A DNA stretch of 23,128 bases. It comes from Bacteriovoracaceae bacterium. GTDB taxonomy: Bacteria > Bdellovibrionota > Bacteriovoracia > Bacteriovoracales > Bacteriovoracaceae. Under the pieces are notes generated by a model that was not told where the DNA came from, ran no database searches, and worked only from the letters and a program-made list of their open reading frames with translations. Positions 7,251 to 14,066 of this stretch are shown in pieces. Each line of letters begins with the position of its first letter. Within the stretch, counting starts at the first letter, position 1. The stretch covers positions 1 through 23,128 of the forward strand of contig CANFNN010000009.1 of the NCBI GenBank assembly GCA_947448095.1. The letters are read 5' to 3'. Both the position numbers and the translations under genes were made by a program.

Positions 7251-9044
7251 GTGATAGATCGAAAGATCTTTCTCACAATAGATCAAACGCGTGAAAAATT
7301 AGAGTCTATTTCGCCCACTTATTGTGGAGCAAAATGGACTCAAGTGCTTTTTCAGTTTCATATTGGTAGGCTTCACAACTGCTGTCTAACCCCATCCCAA
7401 CCAATCGACAAATCCGCCCTTTTTGAAAGTGAGCAGCTCGTCCATGAGCGAGAAGAATTTTTGAAGGGAAATAAAGTCAAAGAATGTGCTACCTGTTGGA
7501 ATGCTGAGGAGAAGGGCTTTGTGAGTGATCGCTTGTCAAAATCCTCCGACCCGAGTGTGATTCCGTTATATCAATCAGAATCTCGGTTGGCCTCTAAAGG
7601 AGTCATTCCCACTTATATTGAATTAAGTCTTTCGAATCGATGTCAATTCAAGTGTGCGTATTGCTCTCCAGAAAATTCGAGCTCTCTTTATAACGAAGTC
7701 AAAGAATTTGGTCCTTATCGAACGACAGATGATTATGGACATGGAGATTACCTTTATCGAGGAGATAATTTTTTTCTTGAAACTGATGATAATCCCTACG
7801 TTGATGCATTTATCAACTGGTTTCCAGAAATATCCAGCAAATTAAAAGTTTTAAGATTTACTGGTGGAGAACCACTTTTGAGTCATCGCATTTTAGAGTT
7901 ACTCGATTTACTCGTTCTGTATCCTGCTCCTGATTTGGAGTTGATTTTTAATTCTAATCTTGGCATTCAGCCCAAGATCCTTGAGCAGTTCATTAAACAT
8001 TTAAAGAATCTTCCTCAAGGAAGCTTTGGGAAAATTTCTTTTGTTACCAGTATCGATGGCTGGGGAGAAGGGGCGAAACTTGCACGTTGGGGACTTTCGC
8101 TTGAGTCATTTGAAGAAAATTATTTGAAAGTCAGAGAGGAGTTGCCTGATTCTGAAATAAGATTCACTTGTACGGTGAATATTCTGGCGCTTCCTGATCT
8201 TAAAAATCTCCTCGTTAAGATTCTGGATTGGAAAAAAACTCAAAAATATTCTGATCAGATCCTGATAACGGCCTATCCACTTATTTATCCAGCCTTCTTG
8301 TCTGTTGGATGGTGTAAATCCAGATTTCAGGATGAAATAGTGGAGGTTTTAGATTTTATCAATCTTCATTTTGTTGGGGATGGAGAGGAAATTGGTTTTA
8401 AAACTGTGGAAAAAGATATGCTTGAAAAGGCCCTCGGGATTGAAAATGAAAACACTAAGGAAAAACAGTTAGTCGATTTCACCTTATTTATGCTGCAACA
8501 TCAGCAAAGAAAAAAATGGACTGAGAGTGTTTTGCCTCTGAAAGTGAAGACTCTTCTGGCAGACGGGATCATTAATCTTACGGCAAACCTAGAACAAAAG
8601 ACTCTCGATTCGATGACGGCACTAAAGGCCATATTATGGGTTTCAGGACCTATTGATCAAGTAAGAGAACAGCTCTCACAAGACATGAATGCAAGTCTTC
8701 TGAGCCCCTGGAAAGTGCTTGATGTTCAAAATGATCATGCTGAAAAGCTTAGCAATGATTGGTTTTTTTGGTGGATAGATCAAGGTCGTCCAGAAGTTGC
8801 TGATAAAATGGTTTCTTTATTTTCTGCAACTCGATTAGAGGTCTTTTTAGGGTATTTGCTGAAAACTCTACTCGTTTCGGATGAATCCTGGTGGCTTAAA
8901 GCAAGTCAGTGCCAAATGACACTCAAGTTAATGTCCTTAAAGGGACTTTTAAGACTTGCTGCCTTTTCAACTCATCCAATGCCTCCAGGACAACAAAAAT
9001 TCTGGTATGCAGTGGATACCTGTCGGCCTGAATTTAGAAAGTAA
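7251..9044 (+). CDS. Twitch-type radical SAM protein
   Basis: The 597-residue enzyme has the radical SAM cluster motif C131-x3-C135-x2-C138 in LSLSNRCQFKCAYCSP and the later FTGGEPLL (about 203-210). Upstream lies a second cysteine group, C44, C45 and CATCW (C79, C82) followed by NAEEKGFVSDR. This resembles the 'C..C...E..G..S.R' N-terminal signature of twitch-domain radical SAM proteins and could hold an auxiliary Fe-S cluster. The C-terminal 230 residues contain only scattered cysteines and no SPASM pattern. The substrate is unknown; relatives often act on peptides or envelope sugars. The start is a GTG, three bases after the rhodanese-like stop, with a weak ribosome site, consistent with coupling. 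The stop (TAA, 9042-9044) touches the stop of the convergent secreted-protein gene with no gap. Confidence 0.82.
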   Translation: MIDRKIFLTIDQTREKLESISPTYCGAKWTQVLFQFHIGRLHNCCLTPSQPIDKSALFESEQLVHEREEFLKGNKVKECATCWNAEEKGFVSDRLSKSSDPSVIPLYQSESRLASKGVIPTYIELSLSNRCQFKCAYCSPENSSSLYNEVKEFGPYRTTDDYGHGDYLYRGDNFFLETDDNPYVDAFINWFPEISSKLKVLRFTGGEPLLSHRILELLDLLVLYPAPDLELIFNSNLGIQPKILEQFIKHLKNLPQGSFGKISFVTSIDGWGEGAKLARWGLSLESFEENYLKVREELPDSEIRFTCTVNILALPDLKNLLVKILDWKKTQKYSDQILITAYPLIYPAFLSVGWCKSRFQDEIVEVLDFINLHFVGDGEEIGFKTVEKDMLEKALGIENENTKEKQLVDFTLFMLQHQQRKKWTESVLPLKVKTLLADGIINLTANLEQKTLDSMTALKAILWVSGPIDQVREQLSQDMNASLLSPWKVLDVQNDHAEKLSNDWFFWWIDQGRPEVADKMVSLFSATRLEVFLGYLLKTLLVSDESWWLKASQCQMTLKLMSLKGLLRLAAFSTHPMPPGQQKFWYAVDTCRPEFRK

Positions 9045-9362
9045 TTACCAGCGAGCGAATCTGCATTGGATATTTGCCCAGCCGCCAATGAAACGATTGA
9101 AAGCATTTGTTGATACAACTGCATATCTGTAGCTTCCTGCGGGCATTAATTGTTCTGCAAAAAATGCATTATAAATAGGACCAGCAACTGTTTGACCAAA
9201 AACTTGGCCATTACAGATGATGGGTTCATAGTAAGGGTTATAGACTTGGGCACTTACTTGGCCAGGAAGAACTGTGACTGAAGGATTTGAAAGGAAAAAC
9301 TGAGCAAAAGCAGTTGAAGTCAAAGTGATCAACATAACTACCAAAGAAAGCTTAAATTTCAT
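9045..9362 (-). CDS. Small secreted protein with two cysteines, function unknown
   Basis: The 105-residue protein starts with a clear Sec signal peptide (MKFKLSLVVMLITLTSTAFA, likely cut after AFA at 20). The mature part is about 85 residues, rich in Tyr, Phe, Asn and Gly, with exactly two cysteines (C50 and C100) that could form one disulfide in the periplasm. A perfect GGAGG (9368-9372) lies 5 bases before the ATG, and a near-consensus promoter lies further upstream, so it is probably well expressed. I do not recognise the family. It is tail-to-tail with the radical SAM gene; whether it is a substrate is speculation. Confidence 0.82.
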   Translation of the reverse strand: MKFKLSLVVMLITLTSTAFAQFFLSNPSVTVLPGQVSAQVYNPYYEPIICNGQVFGQTVAGPIYNAFFAEQLMPAGSYRYAVVSTNAFNRFIGGWANIQCRFARW

Positions 9363-9398
9363 CGAAACCTCCGATTTAAAATCACAAAATTATTCCCC

Positions 9399-9428
9399 CT
9401 TATAGTTAGCCTTTGGGCATACTGTCAA
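9399..9428 (-). promoter_or_regulatory. Near-consensus sigma70 promoter of the small secreted protein
   Basis: On the minus strand TTGACA (9428-9423, perfect -35) and TATAAG (9404-9399, five of six) are separated by 18 bases. The start point would fall near 9392, about 30 bases before the ATG. This is the best-matching promoter in the window. Confidence 0.75.
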
Positions 9429-9449
9429 TCACCCAAGCTGACATTCCTT

Positions 9450-9480
9450 TTGATTAAGAGTAAAAGAGAAAAAATTATAG
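9450..9480 (+). promoter_or_regulatory. Possible pepD promoter
   Basis: TTGATT (9450-9455) and TTATAG (9475-9480) are spaced by 19 bases, or AATTAT at 9473-9478 with 17. This lies 20 bases before pepD, in the divergent gap with the secreted-protein gene. The match is weak. Confidence 0.3.
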
Positions 9481-9499
9481 ACCAGTGAAGAGGTAAGTT

Positions 9500-10951
9500 A
9501 TGAATATTCCATCTCATTTTCCAACAGAGCCCAAGAAAATATGGGGCTATTTTCATGCCATAAATCAAATTCCTAGACCCTCAAGAAAAGAAGATAAATT
9601 CCGCGAGTTTATTTTACTGGAAGCTGCAAAATTGAAGCTCGAAACTCACGCAGATGAAGTTGGAAATGTAATTGTCTACGTGCCGGCCTCCAAAGGTTAT
9701 GAAGACCACGAAACAGTGATTATCCAAAACCACATGGATATGGTGACTGATGCAACTCCTGACCGTCATATTAATTTTAACACTGACCCGATCATTACTT
9801 TGAGGGAGGGAGATTGGATCAAGGCAGATCGCACCACTCTTGGCGCGGACAATGGTATTGGTTGTGCTGCTGCTTTAGCCTTAATGGATGATTCAACGAT
9901 TGATCACCCACCTTTAGAATTACTTTTTACAATGGATGAAGAAACCGGACTGAAAGGTGCCTGGGGAGTAGAGGCGAAGTACCTTAATGGGAAAAAGATG
10001 ATCAACCTTGATACCGAAGAGTGGGGAAGCCTCTACATCGGTTGTGCAGGGGGAATTGATTACGAATTCAAAAAAAATATAAATATGGTTCCTGCTCAAA
10101 TCGCCAATATGGGGGCGAGACTTGTTGTCGGAGGATTTCTAGGAGGCCATTCGGGAGTTGATATCCATGAGCAGCGGGGAAATGCCCTGAAATTTTTAAT
10201 GGACTGGGTTAATACTTTGCCTAAAGATTCTTTTGAACTTTGTGAATGGAGAGGCGGAAAGGCCCATAACATTATTCCGCGTGATGCTTTTGCCTTGGTG
10301 AATTTGAAAGATATTAAATTCGCAGAGGAAGCTCTACAGAAAGTGATGATTCGTTGGAAGTCATTTATGCCTGAAACTGATCAAGCGTTTTTTGGTCAGA
10401 TCACTCTTGAAGAGTCTGCTTTTCCTGAAGTGGTCTCAGTTCAAGATCAACAAAATGTTTTAAATTTCCTTTTGGCGTTTCCCCATGGAGTTCATGGCTA
10501 TGATCTCGCAAGCAACAAGGAGATGGTGGCTTTAAGTAATAATCTTGCTATTTCTCTACTGGTTAGAGGACAATTTTATCTTGAAACTTCTTTACGTTTT
10601 TTTGACCGTGGAGAGTGTGTTGGTTTGGAAAATCAGGTCGTAGCCTTGGCAAACGGTTTTGGGATGGAGTTCTCTAAAAATGGAGAGTACCCCAGCTGGA
10701 AACCGGTTCATGAAAATAAGTTATTGGATATTTTTACTGAAAAATACCAGGAGCTTTTCCATTCTAAGGCTAAAATTACTGCCATTCATGCTGGGCTTGA
10801 GTGTGGGATTTTACGTGACAAAATCGGCCCCATAGATGCAGTCTCTTTCGGTCCAACGATTATGGGTGCCCATTCACCTCAGGAGCGGTTGTTGATCCCA
10901 ACAGTTGCCCCATTTTGGGAATTATTAAAAGCAGTTCTAAAATCACTTTAA
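9500..10951 (+). CDS. pepD: Aminoacyl-histidine dipeptidase (cytosol non-specific dipeptidase, M20 family)
   Basis: PepD hydrolyses dipeptides such as carnosine-like Xaa-His in the cytoplasm with two metal ions. The 483-residue length equals the family norm. The metal and catalytic residues are visible: H78-x-D80 in IQNHMDMV, D117 in TLGADNGIG, the acidic pair E147/E148 in FTMDEETG, D171 in INLDTEEWG and H458 in IMGAHSPQE. The lid-domain signature GGFLGGHSGVDIHEQRGNA is also present, as is GGKAHNIIPRDA. The start has AGAGG (9489-9493) 6 bases upstream. The next gene follows after 9 bases, probably in the same transcript. Confidence 0.96.
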   Translation: MNIPSHFPTEPKKIWGYFHAINQIPRPSRKEDKFREFILLEAAKLKLETHADEVGNVIVYVPASKGYEDHETVIIQNHMDMVTDATPDRHINFNTDPIITLREGDWIKADRTTLGADNGIGCAAALALMDDSTIDHPPLELLFTMDEETGLKGAWGVEAKYLNGKKMINLDTEEWGSLYIGCAGGIDYEFKKNINMVPAQIANMGARLVVGGFLGGHSGVDIHEQRGNALKFLMDWVNTLPKDSFELCEWRGGKAHNIIPRDAFALVNLKDIKFAEEALQKVMIRWKSFMPETDQAFFGQITLEESAFPEVVSVQDQQNVLNFLLAFPHGVHGYDLASNKEMVALSNNLAISLLVRGQFYLETSLRFFDRGECVGLENQVVALANGFGMEFSKNGEYPSWKPVHENKLLDIFTEKYQELFHSKAKITAIHAGLECGILRDKIGPIDAVSFGPTIMGAHSPQERLLIPTVAPFWELLKAVLKSL

Positions 10952-10960
10952 AGGATATTT

Positions 10961-11311
10961 ATGATTTCTTACGAAAATTACAAAATCATTCACCTCGTTT
11001 CTATCGTTATTCTCCTCACAGGACTCTCGATTAGTTTTTATGGTGCTCAACAAAAGCACATCAAAATTCTTACTGGCATTGCCACTCTCATGTCCCTGGT
11101 TGGGGGAATGGGGCTTATGGCCCGGCTCAATATTGGGCATACTGGTGGATGGCCGCTTTGGATTCAAATCAAAATGGCTATTTGGTTTATCATTGGTATT
11201 GGTGGAGCGGTCGTAGCGAGACGATTTCCTAAATTTGGAAAGCCTGCTTATTTTCTTTCGATTTTTCTTTTCACAGTTGCGAGCATGATGGCCAATTATA
11301 AGTTCGAATAA
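10961..11311 (+). CDS. Small four-helix integral membrane protein, function unknown
   Basis: The 116-residue protein has about four membrane segments: IIHLVSIVILLTGLSISFYG (9-28), ILTGIATLMSLVGGMGLMAR (about 35-54), IQIKMAIWFIIGIGGAVVAR (about 67-87) and YFLSIFLFTVASMMANY (about 96-112). A histidine near the start of helix 1 and a GHTGGWPLW loop between helices 2 and 3 are the only notable polar features. I do not recognise the family with confidence; SirB2-like proteins have a similar layout. AAGGA lies about 6 bases before the ATG, and pepD ends 9 bases upstream, suggesting co-transcription. Confidence 0.78.
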   Translation: MISYENYKIIHLVSIVILLTGLSISFYGAQQKHIKILTGIATLMSLVGGMGLMARLNIGHTGGWPLWIQIKMAIWFIIGIGGAVVARRFPKFGKPAYFLSIFLFTVASMMANYKFE

Positions 11312-11353
11312 TTTTTCTTTTCATTTCTCTGCAATAGGCCGACAATTTAATTT

Positions 11354-11575
11354 ATGATTCACGGTGTGTTGCAGATTTTTATTTATATTACATTAGCGGA
11401 TGTTCTTTTGAGCTGGGTTCCTGATGTCAGGAAACAGCCTTGGGCCCAGAAACTGCACGAGTTCGCTAATATTCCTCAGAAACCGATTAGGGACTTGTTT
11501 CCTAAGGATCTTCCCATAGATCCAGCACCCATGATTATCATTATTCTGTGTCAGATCTTAATGCATCTATTTTAG
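11354..11575 (+). CDS. YggT family membrane protein
   Basis: The 73-residue protein has the single-domain YggT outline: a first hydrophobic helix (IFIYITLADVLLSWVPD), a cytoplasmic segment with conserved prolines (NIPQKPIRDLFPKDLP) and a second helix opening with PIDPAPMIIIILCQIL, which matches the family's 'DLSPIVA' region. YggT proteins are inner-membrane proteins of unclear role, sometimes linked to osmotic tolerance or, in chloroplasts and Gram-positives, to division. No clear Shine-Dalgarno precedes the ATG. The next gene's ribosome site overlaps its stop codon. Confidence 0.72.
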   Translation: MIHGVLQIFIYITLADVLLSWVPDVRKQPWAQKLHEFANIPQKPIRDLFPKDLPIDPAPMIIIILCQILMHLF

Positions 11576-11583
11576 GGAGAGAA

Positions 11584-12396
11584 ATGGACTGTATCGAACT
11601 GATGGTCGCTGAGACCTTTAAACATTTTCATGAAAATTTCTCAGATGCTGAAGCTTCGACGGTCCAAGTTGTTCCTGAAATCAGCGATGAGGTCAACGAA
11701 TATCCAGCGGAACCTGGTCTACTTTATCATCTTCAAAAGTCAGCTTCACTATTTGTCATTAGAACCTTGGTTTCCAAGAACATTCGCGATGATTACCAGA
11801 AAATTGTAGAAAATCCCGAGGATTATCCAAGTCTTCGACTTCTTGACGGTGAATCAGGGGATTTTGAGAAAAAATTGCGTTTCTTTATGCTTGAGAATCA
11901 TTTGCAGGCCGAAATTATCCATGATCAAATTTCTAACCGCAGATTTCCTATTAATGAGGAAATCATGTGCAATTTGTCGGATCCCGGTTTTAGCTGGTGG
12001 CTGACAAAAAAAATTGATGGCTTCCAAATCTCCTTCACACTTTCAGTTTCCCCTGAGCAGGATACTGTTAAGTTGGGGCCGATTGGGGACCATCAACTCG
12101 CTTTGCGGGGGTTTCAGCAGATGGAAAGCCTAATGCAGGAAGCCGGTTTGGATTTGAACATTCAAAACGAAACTAATCGCGTTCAATTTAATGAAGGTGA
12201 GCAGTTTTTACTCGAAGAGCTCAAAGATCTTTTTGAGTTTGGTGTCGTCGGTGAAGGAATGGTAGATCTATTTAAGCTTCTCGCTCGACGAATTAGTGAT
12301 CATTCTCAACTTGAAACTCTCTGGCTATATCTCCAGGAAGTTGCGGCCATGAGAAGATTCTGGATTCAGATTCAATTTGATTTAGGAAATGACTAG
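11584..12396 (+). CDS. Hypothetical soluble protein, about 270 residues
   Basis: The ATG at 11584 is preferred over the GTG at 11548, which lies inside the YggT gene, because GGGAG (11575-11579) is correctly placed 4-5 bases before it. The product has no signal peptide or membrane helix. It is rich in Glu, Leu and Phe with alternating helical stretches, and is acidic overall (for example DGESGDFEKKLRFF; EQFLLEELKDLFEFG). I do not recognise the family. It is the last gene of the pepD-to-here plus-strand run and ends 2 bases before a convergent small acidic gene. Confidence 0.8.
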   Translation: MDCIELMVAETFKHFHENFSDAEASTVQVVPEISDEVNEYPAEPGLLYHLQKSASLFVIRTLVSKNIRDDYQKIVENPEDYPSLRLLDGESGDFEKKLRFFMLENHLQAEIIHDQISNRRFPINEEIMCNLSDPGFSWWLTKKIDGFQISFTLSVSPEQDTVKLGPIGDHQLALRGFQQMESLMQEAGLDLNIQNETNRVQFNEGEQFLLEELKDLFEFGVVGEGMVDLFKLLARRISDHSQLETLWLYLQEVAAMRRFWIQIQFDLGND

Positions 12397-12398
12397 AT

Positions 12399-12644
12399 TT
12401 AGTGTTTCGTCGACTTCAGGCTTTCTTCATGCTTAGCAGCAAGATAACCAGTGACCATTAATTGCGCCAACATTCCTAGTTCCTCGTCGTCAGTGATTCC
12501 ATAAAAATTTTCAATATGGTGAACGAAAAGTTCCACATCATCATCTTTAAGATGTTTTTCAACCATGACCATCATGTCTTCAGATTCCATTTTCTCGAGT
12601 GACGAAAAAAAAGAAGTAAGGATTTGTTGTTTTTCACTGCTCAT
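12399..12644 (-). CDS. Small acidic cytoplasmic protein, function unknown
   Basis: The 81-residue helical protein is acidic, with many Asp, Glu and Met residues (KMESEDMMVMVEKHLKDDD), and has no signal peptide or membrane segment. AAGGAA lies about 7 bases upstream of the ATG at 12644. It is convergent with the preceding gene (2-base gap) and divergent from the outer-membrane protein gene. I know of no matching family. Confidence 0.7.
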   Translation of the reverse strand: MSSEKQQILTSFFSSLEKMESEDMMVMVEKHLKDDDVELFVHHIENFYGITDDEELGMLAQLMVTGYLAAKHEESLKSTKH

Positions 12645-12727
12645 TTCGGATTCCTTAGTGCCATTTTTGCACCACGTAATTTCTTGTTGTCATTTAATTT
12701 CACACGTGAGACCAATCGATTAATCCT

Positions 12728-12756
12728 TTGTATTCTAAGTAACTATTGCTTAGAAT
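12728..12756 (+). promoter_or_regulatory. Probable promoter with overlapping operator-like palindrome, upstream of the outer-membrane protein gene
   Basis: TTGTAT (12728-12733) and TAGAAT (12751-12756) are separated by 17 bases, a plausible sigma70 promoter (four and five of six matches). The exact inverted repeat ATTCTAAG (12732-12739) and CTTAGAAT (12749-12756), with a 9-base spacer, overlaps the end of the -35 and covers the whole -10. A protein bound there would block RNA polymerase. No regulator for it is identified. Confidence 0.5.
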
Positions 12757-12802
12757 CTTTGGCTAATTCAATTTAAATGATTGTAAGGAAGGCGACACCA
12801 GT

Positions 12803-13801
12803 ATGAAAAGCACTTTTCTTTTGTTAGTGATCCTAGGAACTCTGGTGAGCTCGCAAGCTTTTGGTAAAAATAAAAATCCGACTCCTAAACCGCTTAGAGT
12901 TAAGAAATCTGCATTGACTGCTCCTGCTAAACCTCAAACTTTGACTACGCTAACACCTGTTTCGTCTCAACCTGCTGAAGCACCTAAGTCCTCATTTGAT
13001 AAGTTTTACGAAAGACTAAGCATTGGTTATTTTGGCTCACTCACTTCACCAAACCTAGAAACTTGGGATGCTCGGCGTGGGGCCACTTCCCCTGCATTTT
13101 CGGGAAAAACCAACAATGATACCTACCCACTAAATTTGTGGAGTCAGGTAAACTTTGGCTATAGCTTTGGGGGCAAATTCAAATTTAACGTGATTCCCCG
13201 TTTTACGACATTCTTGAATAAGGCTCCTGATCAGGACCCTGGTGAAAGAGGTATGGTTATTTTGGAAGATGCTCTCGTAGGTTTTTCAGGGGTGATTTAT
13301 GCCTCTGAAGACAAAAAGTTCAACTGGTTTTTCCGTCCCGGTATCAGGCTACCCACCAGTCACGCAACAAGACATTATAATGATGCCACATTCGGAAGAC
13401 TTACTTATAACATCGAATTTTTAAACGTATTTTCTTATGACTTTAACTCCAAGTGGCAGATCGCTGTAACTTCTCAGGATCGTTACTGGATTTTTGAAAA
13501 CCGCTACAATGCTTCAAGAAACCGTTTTTATACTGCTCCGTACATTACTTACACGATCAATGATACGACCAAGATCCAGGCCTATTATGAAAACATGCTG
13601 GAAAACAATAAGCGTTGGAAATCAATTAACGGAAAAAATCCGAGTTACCGTAACGTTTGGCAGAATGCTTATATTGGTATCGCGAAAGATATTACTCCCA
13701 AACTGAACGTTTATCCGTTTATCTCAGCTTTTGTGAACGATGTTCCTTTCTCGACTCAGTCTTTCTGGTTGGGTCTGTGGGTTTCTTACCAAATTAAATA
13801 G
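12803..13801 (+). CDS. Putative outer-membrane beta-barrel protein
   Basis: The 332-residue protein begins with a Sec signal peptide (MKSTFLLLVILGTLVSSQAFG). A 45-residue linker rich in Pro, Thr, Ala and Lys follows. The remaining 270 residues show the alternating aromatic/polar strands of a beta-barrel (YGFSYGFG-like stretches, LTYNIEFLNVFSYDF, FYTAPYITYTI, QAYYENM), ending LGLWVSYQIK, an amphipathic strand but with a final Lys rather than the classical Phe. Cargo or pore function is unknown. AAGGAAGG (12785-12792) lies 10 bases before the ATG. A nine-codon frame (12777-12806) without its own ribosome site ends in TGA overlapping this ATG. It is transcribed divergently from the small acidic gene and followed by a short GC hairpin. 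Confidence 0.82.
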   Translation: MKSTFLLLVILGTLVSSQAFGKNKNPTPKPLRVKKSALTAPAKPQTLTTLTPVSSQPAEAPKSSFDKFYERLSIGYFGSLTSPNLETWDARRGATSPAFSGKTNNDTYPLNLWSQVNFGYSFGGKFKFNVIPRFTTFLNKAPDQDPGERGMVILEDALVGFSGVIYASEDKKFNWFFRPGIRLPTSHATRHYNDATFGRLTYNIEFLNVFSYDFNSKWQIAVTSQDRYWIFENRYNASRNRFYTAPYITYTINDTTKIQAYYENMLENNKRWKSINGKNPSYRNVWQNAYIGIAKDITPKLNVYPFISAFVNDVPFSTQSFWLGLWVSYQIK

Positions 13802-13808
13802 TCAGGAA

Positions 13809-13830
13809 GGGCCTAAGGGCCCCTCATTTT
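13809..13830 (+). terminator. Weak hairpin after the outer-membrane protein gene
   Basis: GGGCC, TAAG, GGCCC (13809-13822) forms a five-pair GC stem eight bases after the stop codon, followed by CTCATTTT. The U-run is short and displaced, so termination may be partial. Confidence 0.45.
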
Positions 13831-14066
13831 ACTGAATCCTTGTAATTTTTACCTGTTGGCCAACTCTCAGTAACGCGCTATTTACATTCCGAAACAAGGC
13901 GTGCTAAATAGCCCTTAGCCGTACATTTGTTTGCCTTGTTCTCCCACCCGGATCTTTGTCTGTGTCTTAAAGGTCTAAGTGGTTCCCAAGGTTGTTTAGA
14001 GACCATAGACCGTCTCTTATCATTCAAAAAAACGCATAAATTTATTTTTCTCTAAAGGAGAAACGC
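13831..14066. other. Intergenic leader region of the DEAD-box helicase gene with several inverted repeats
   Basis: No gene is seen here. Structured elements are the palindrome TTGGCCAA (13856-13863), the exact repeat GCTATTTA/TAAATAGC (13877-13884 and 13905-13912) and AGAGAC/GTCTCT (13998-14003 and 14012-14017, 8-base loop). A weak promoter-like pair, TTGTTT (13992) and TCTTAT (14015), is near the gene. A long structured leader would fit cold-shock type helicase genes, but this is inference. Confidence 0.4.

Noticed and set aside
11548..11583. GTG start for the 270-residue protein
   Set aside because: It lies within the YggT gene and has no Shine-Dalgarno, whereas GGGAG precedes the ATG at 11584.
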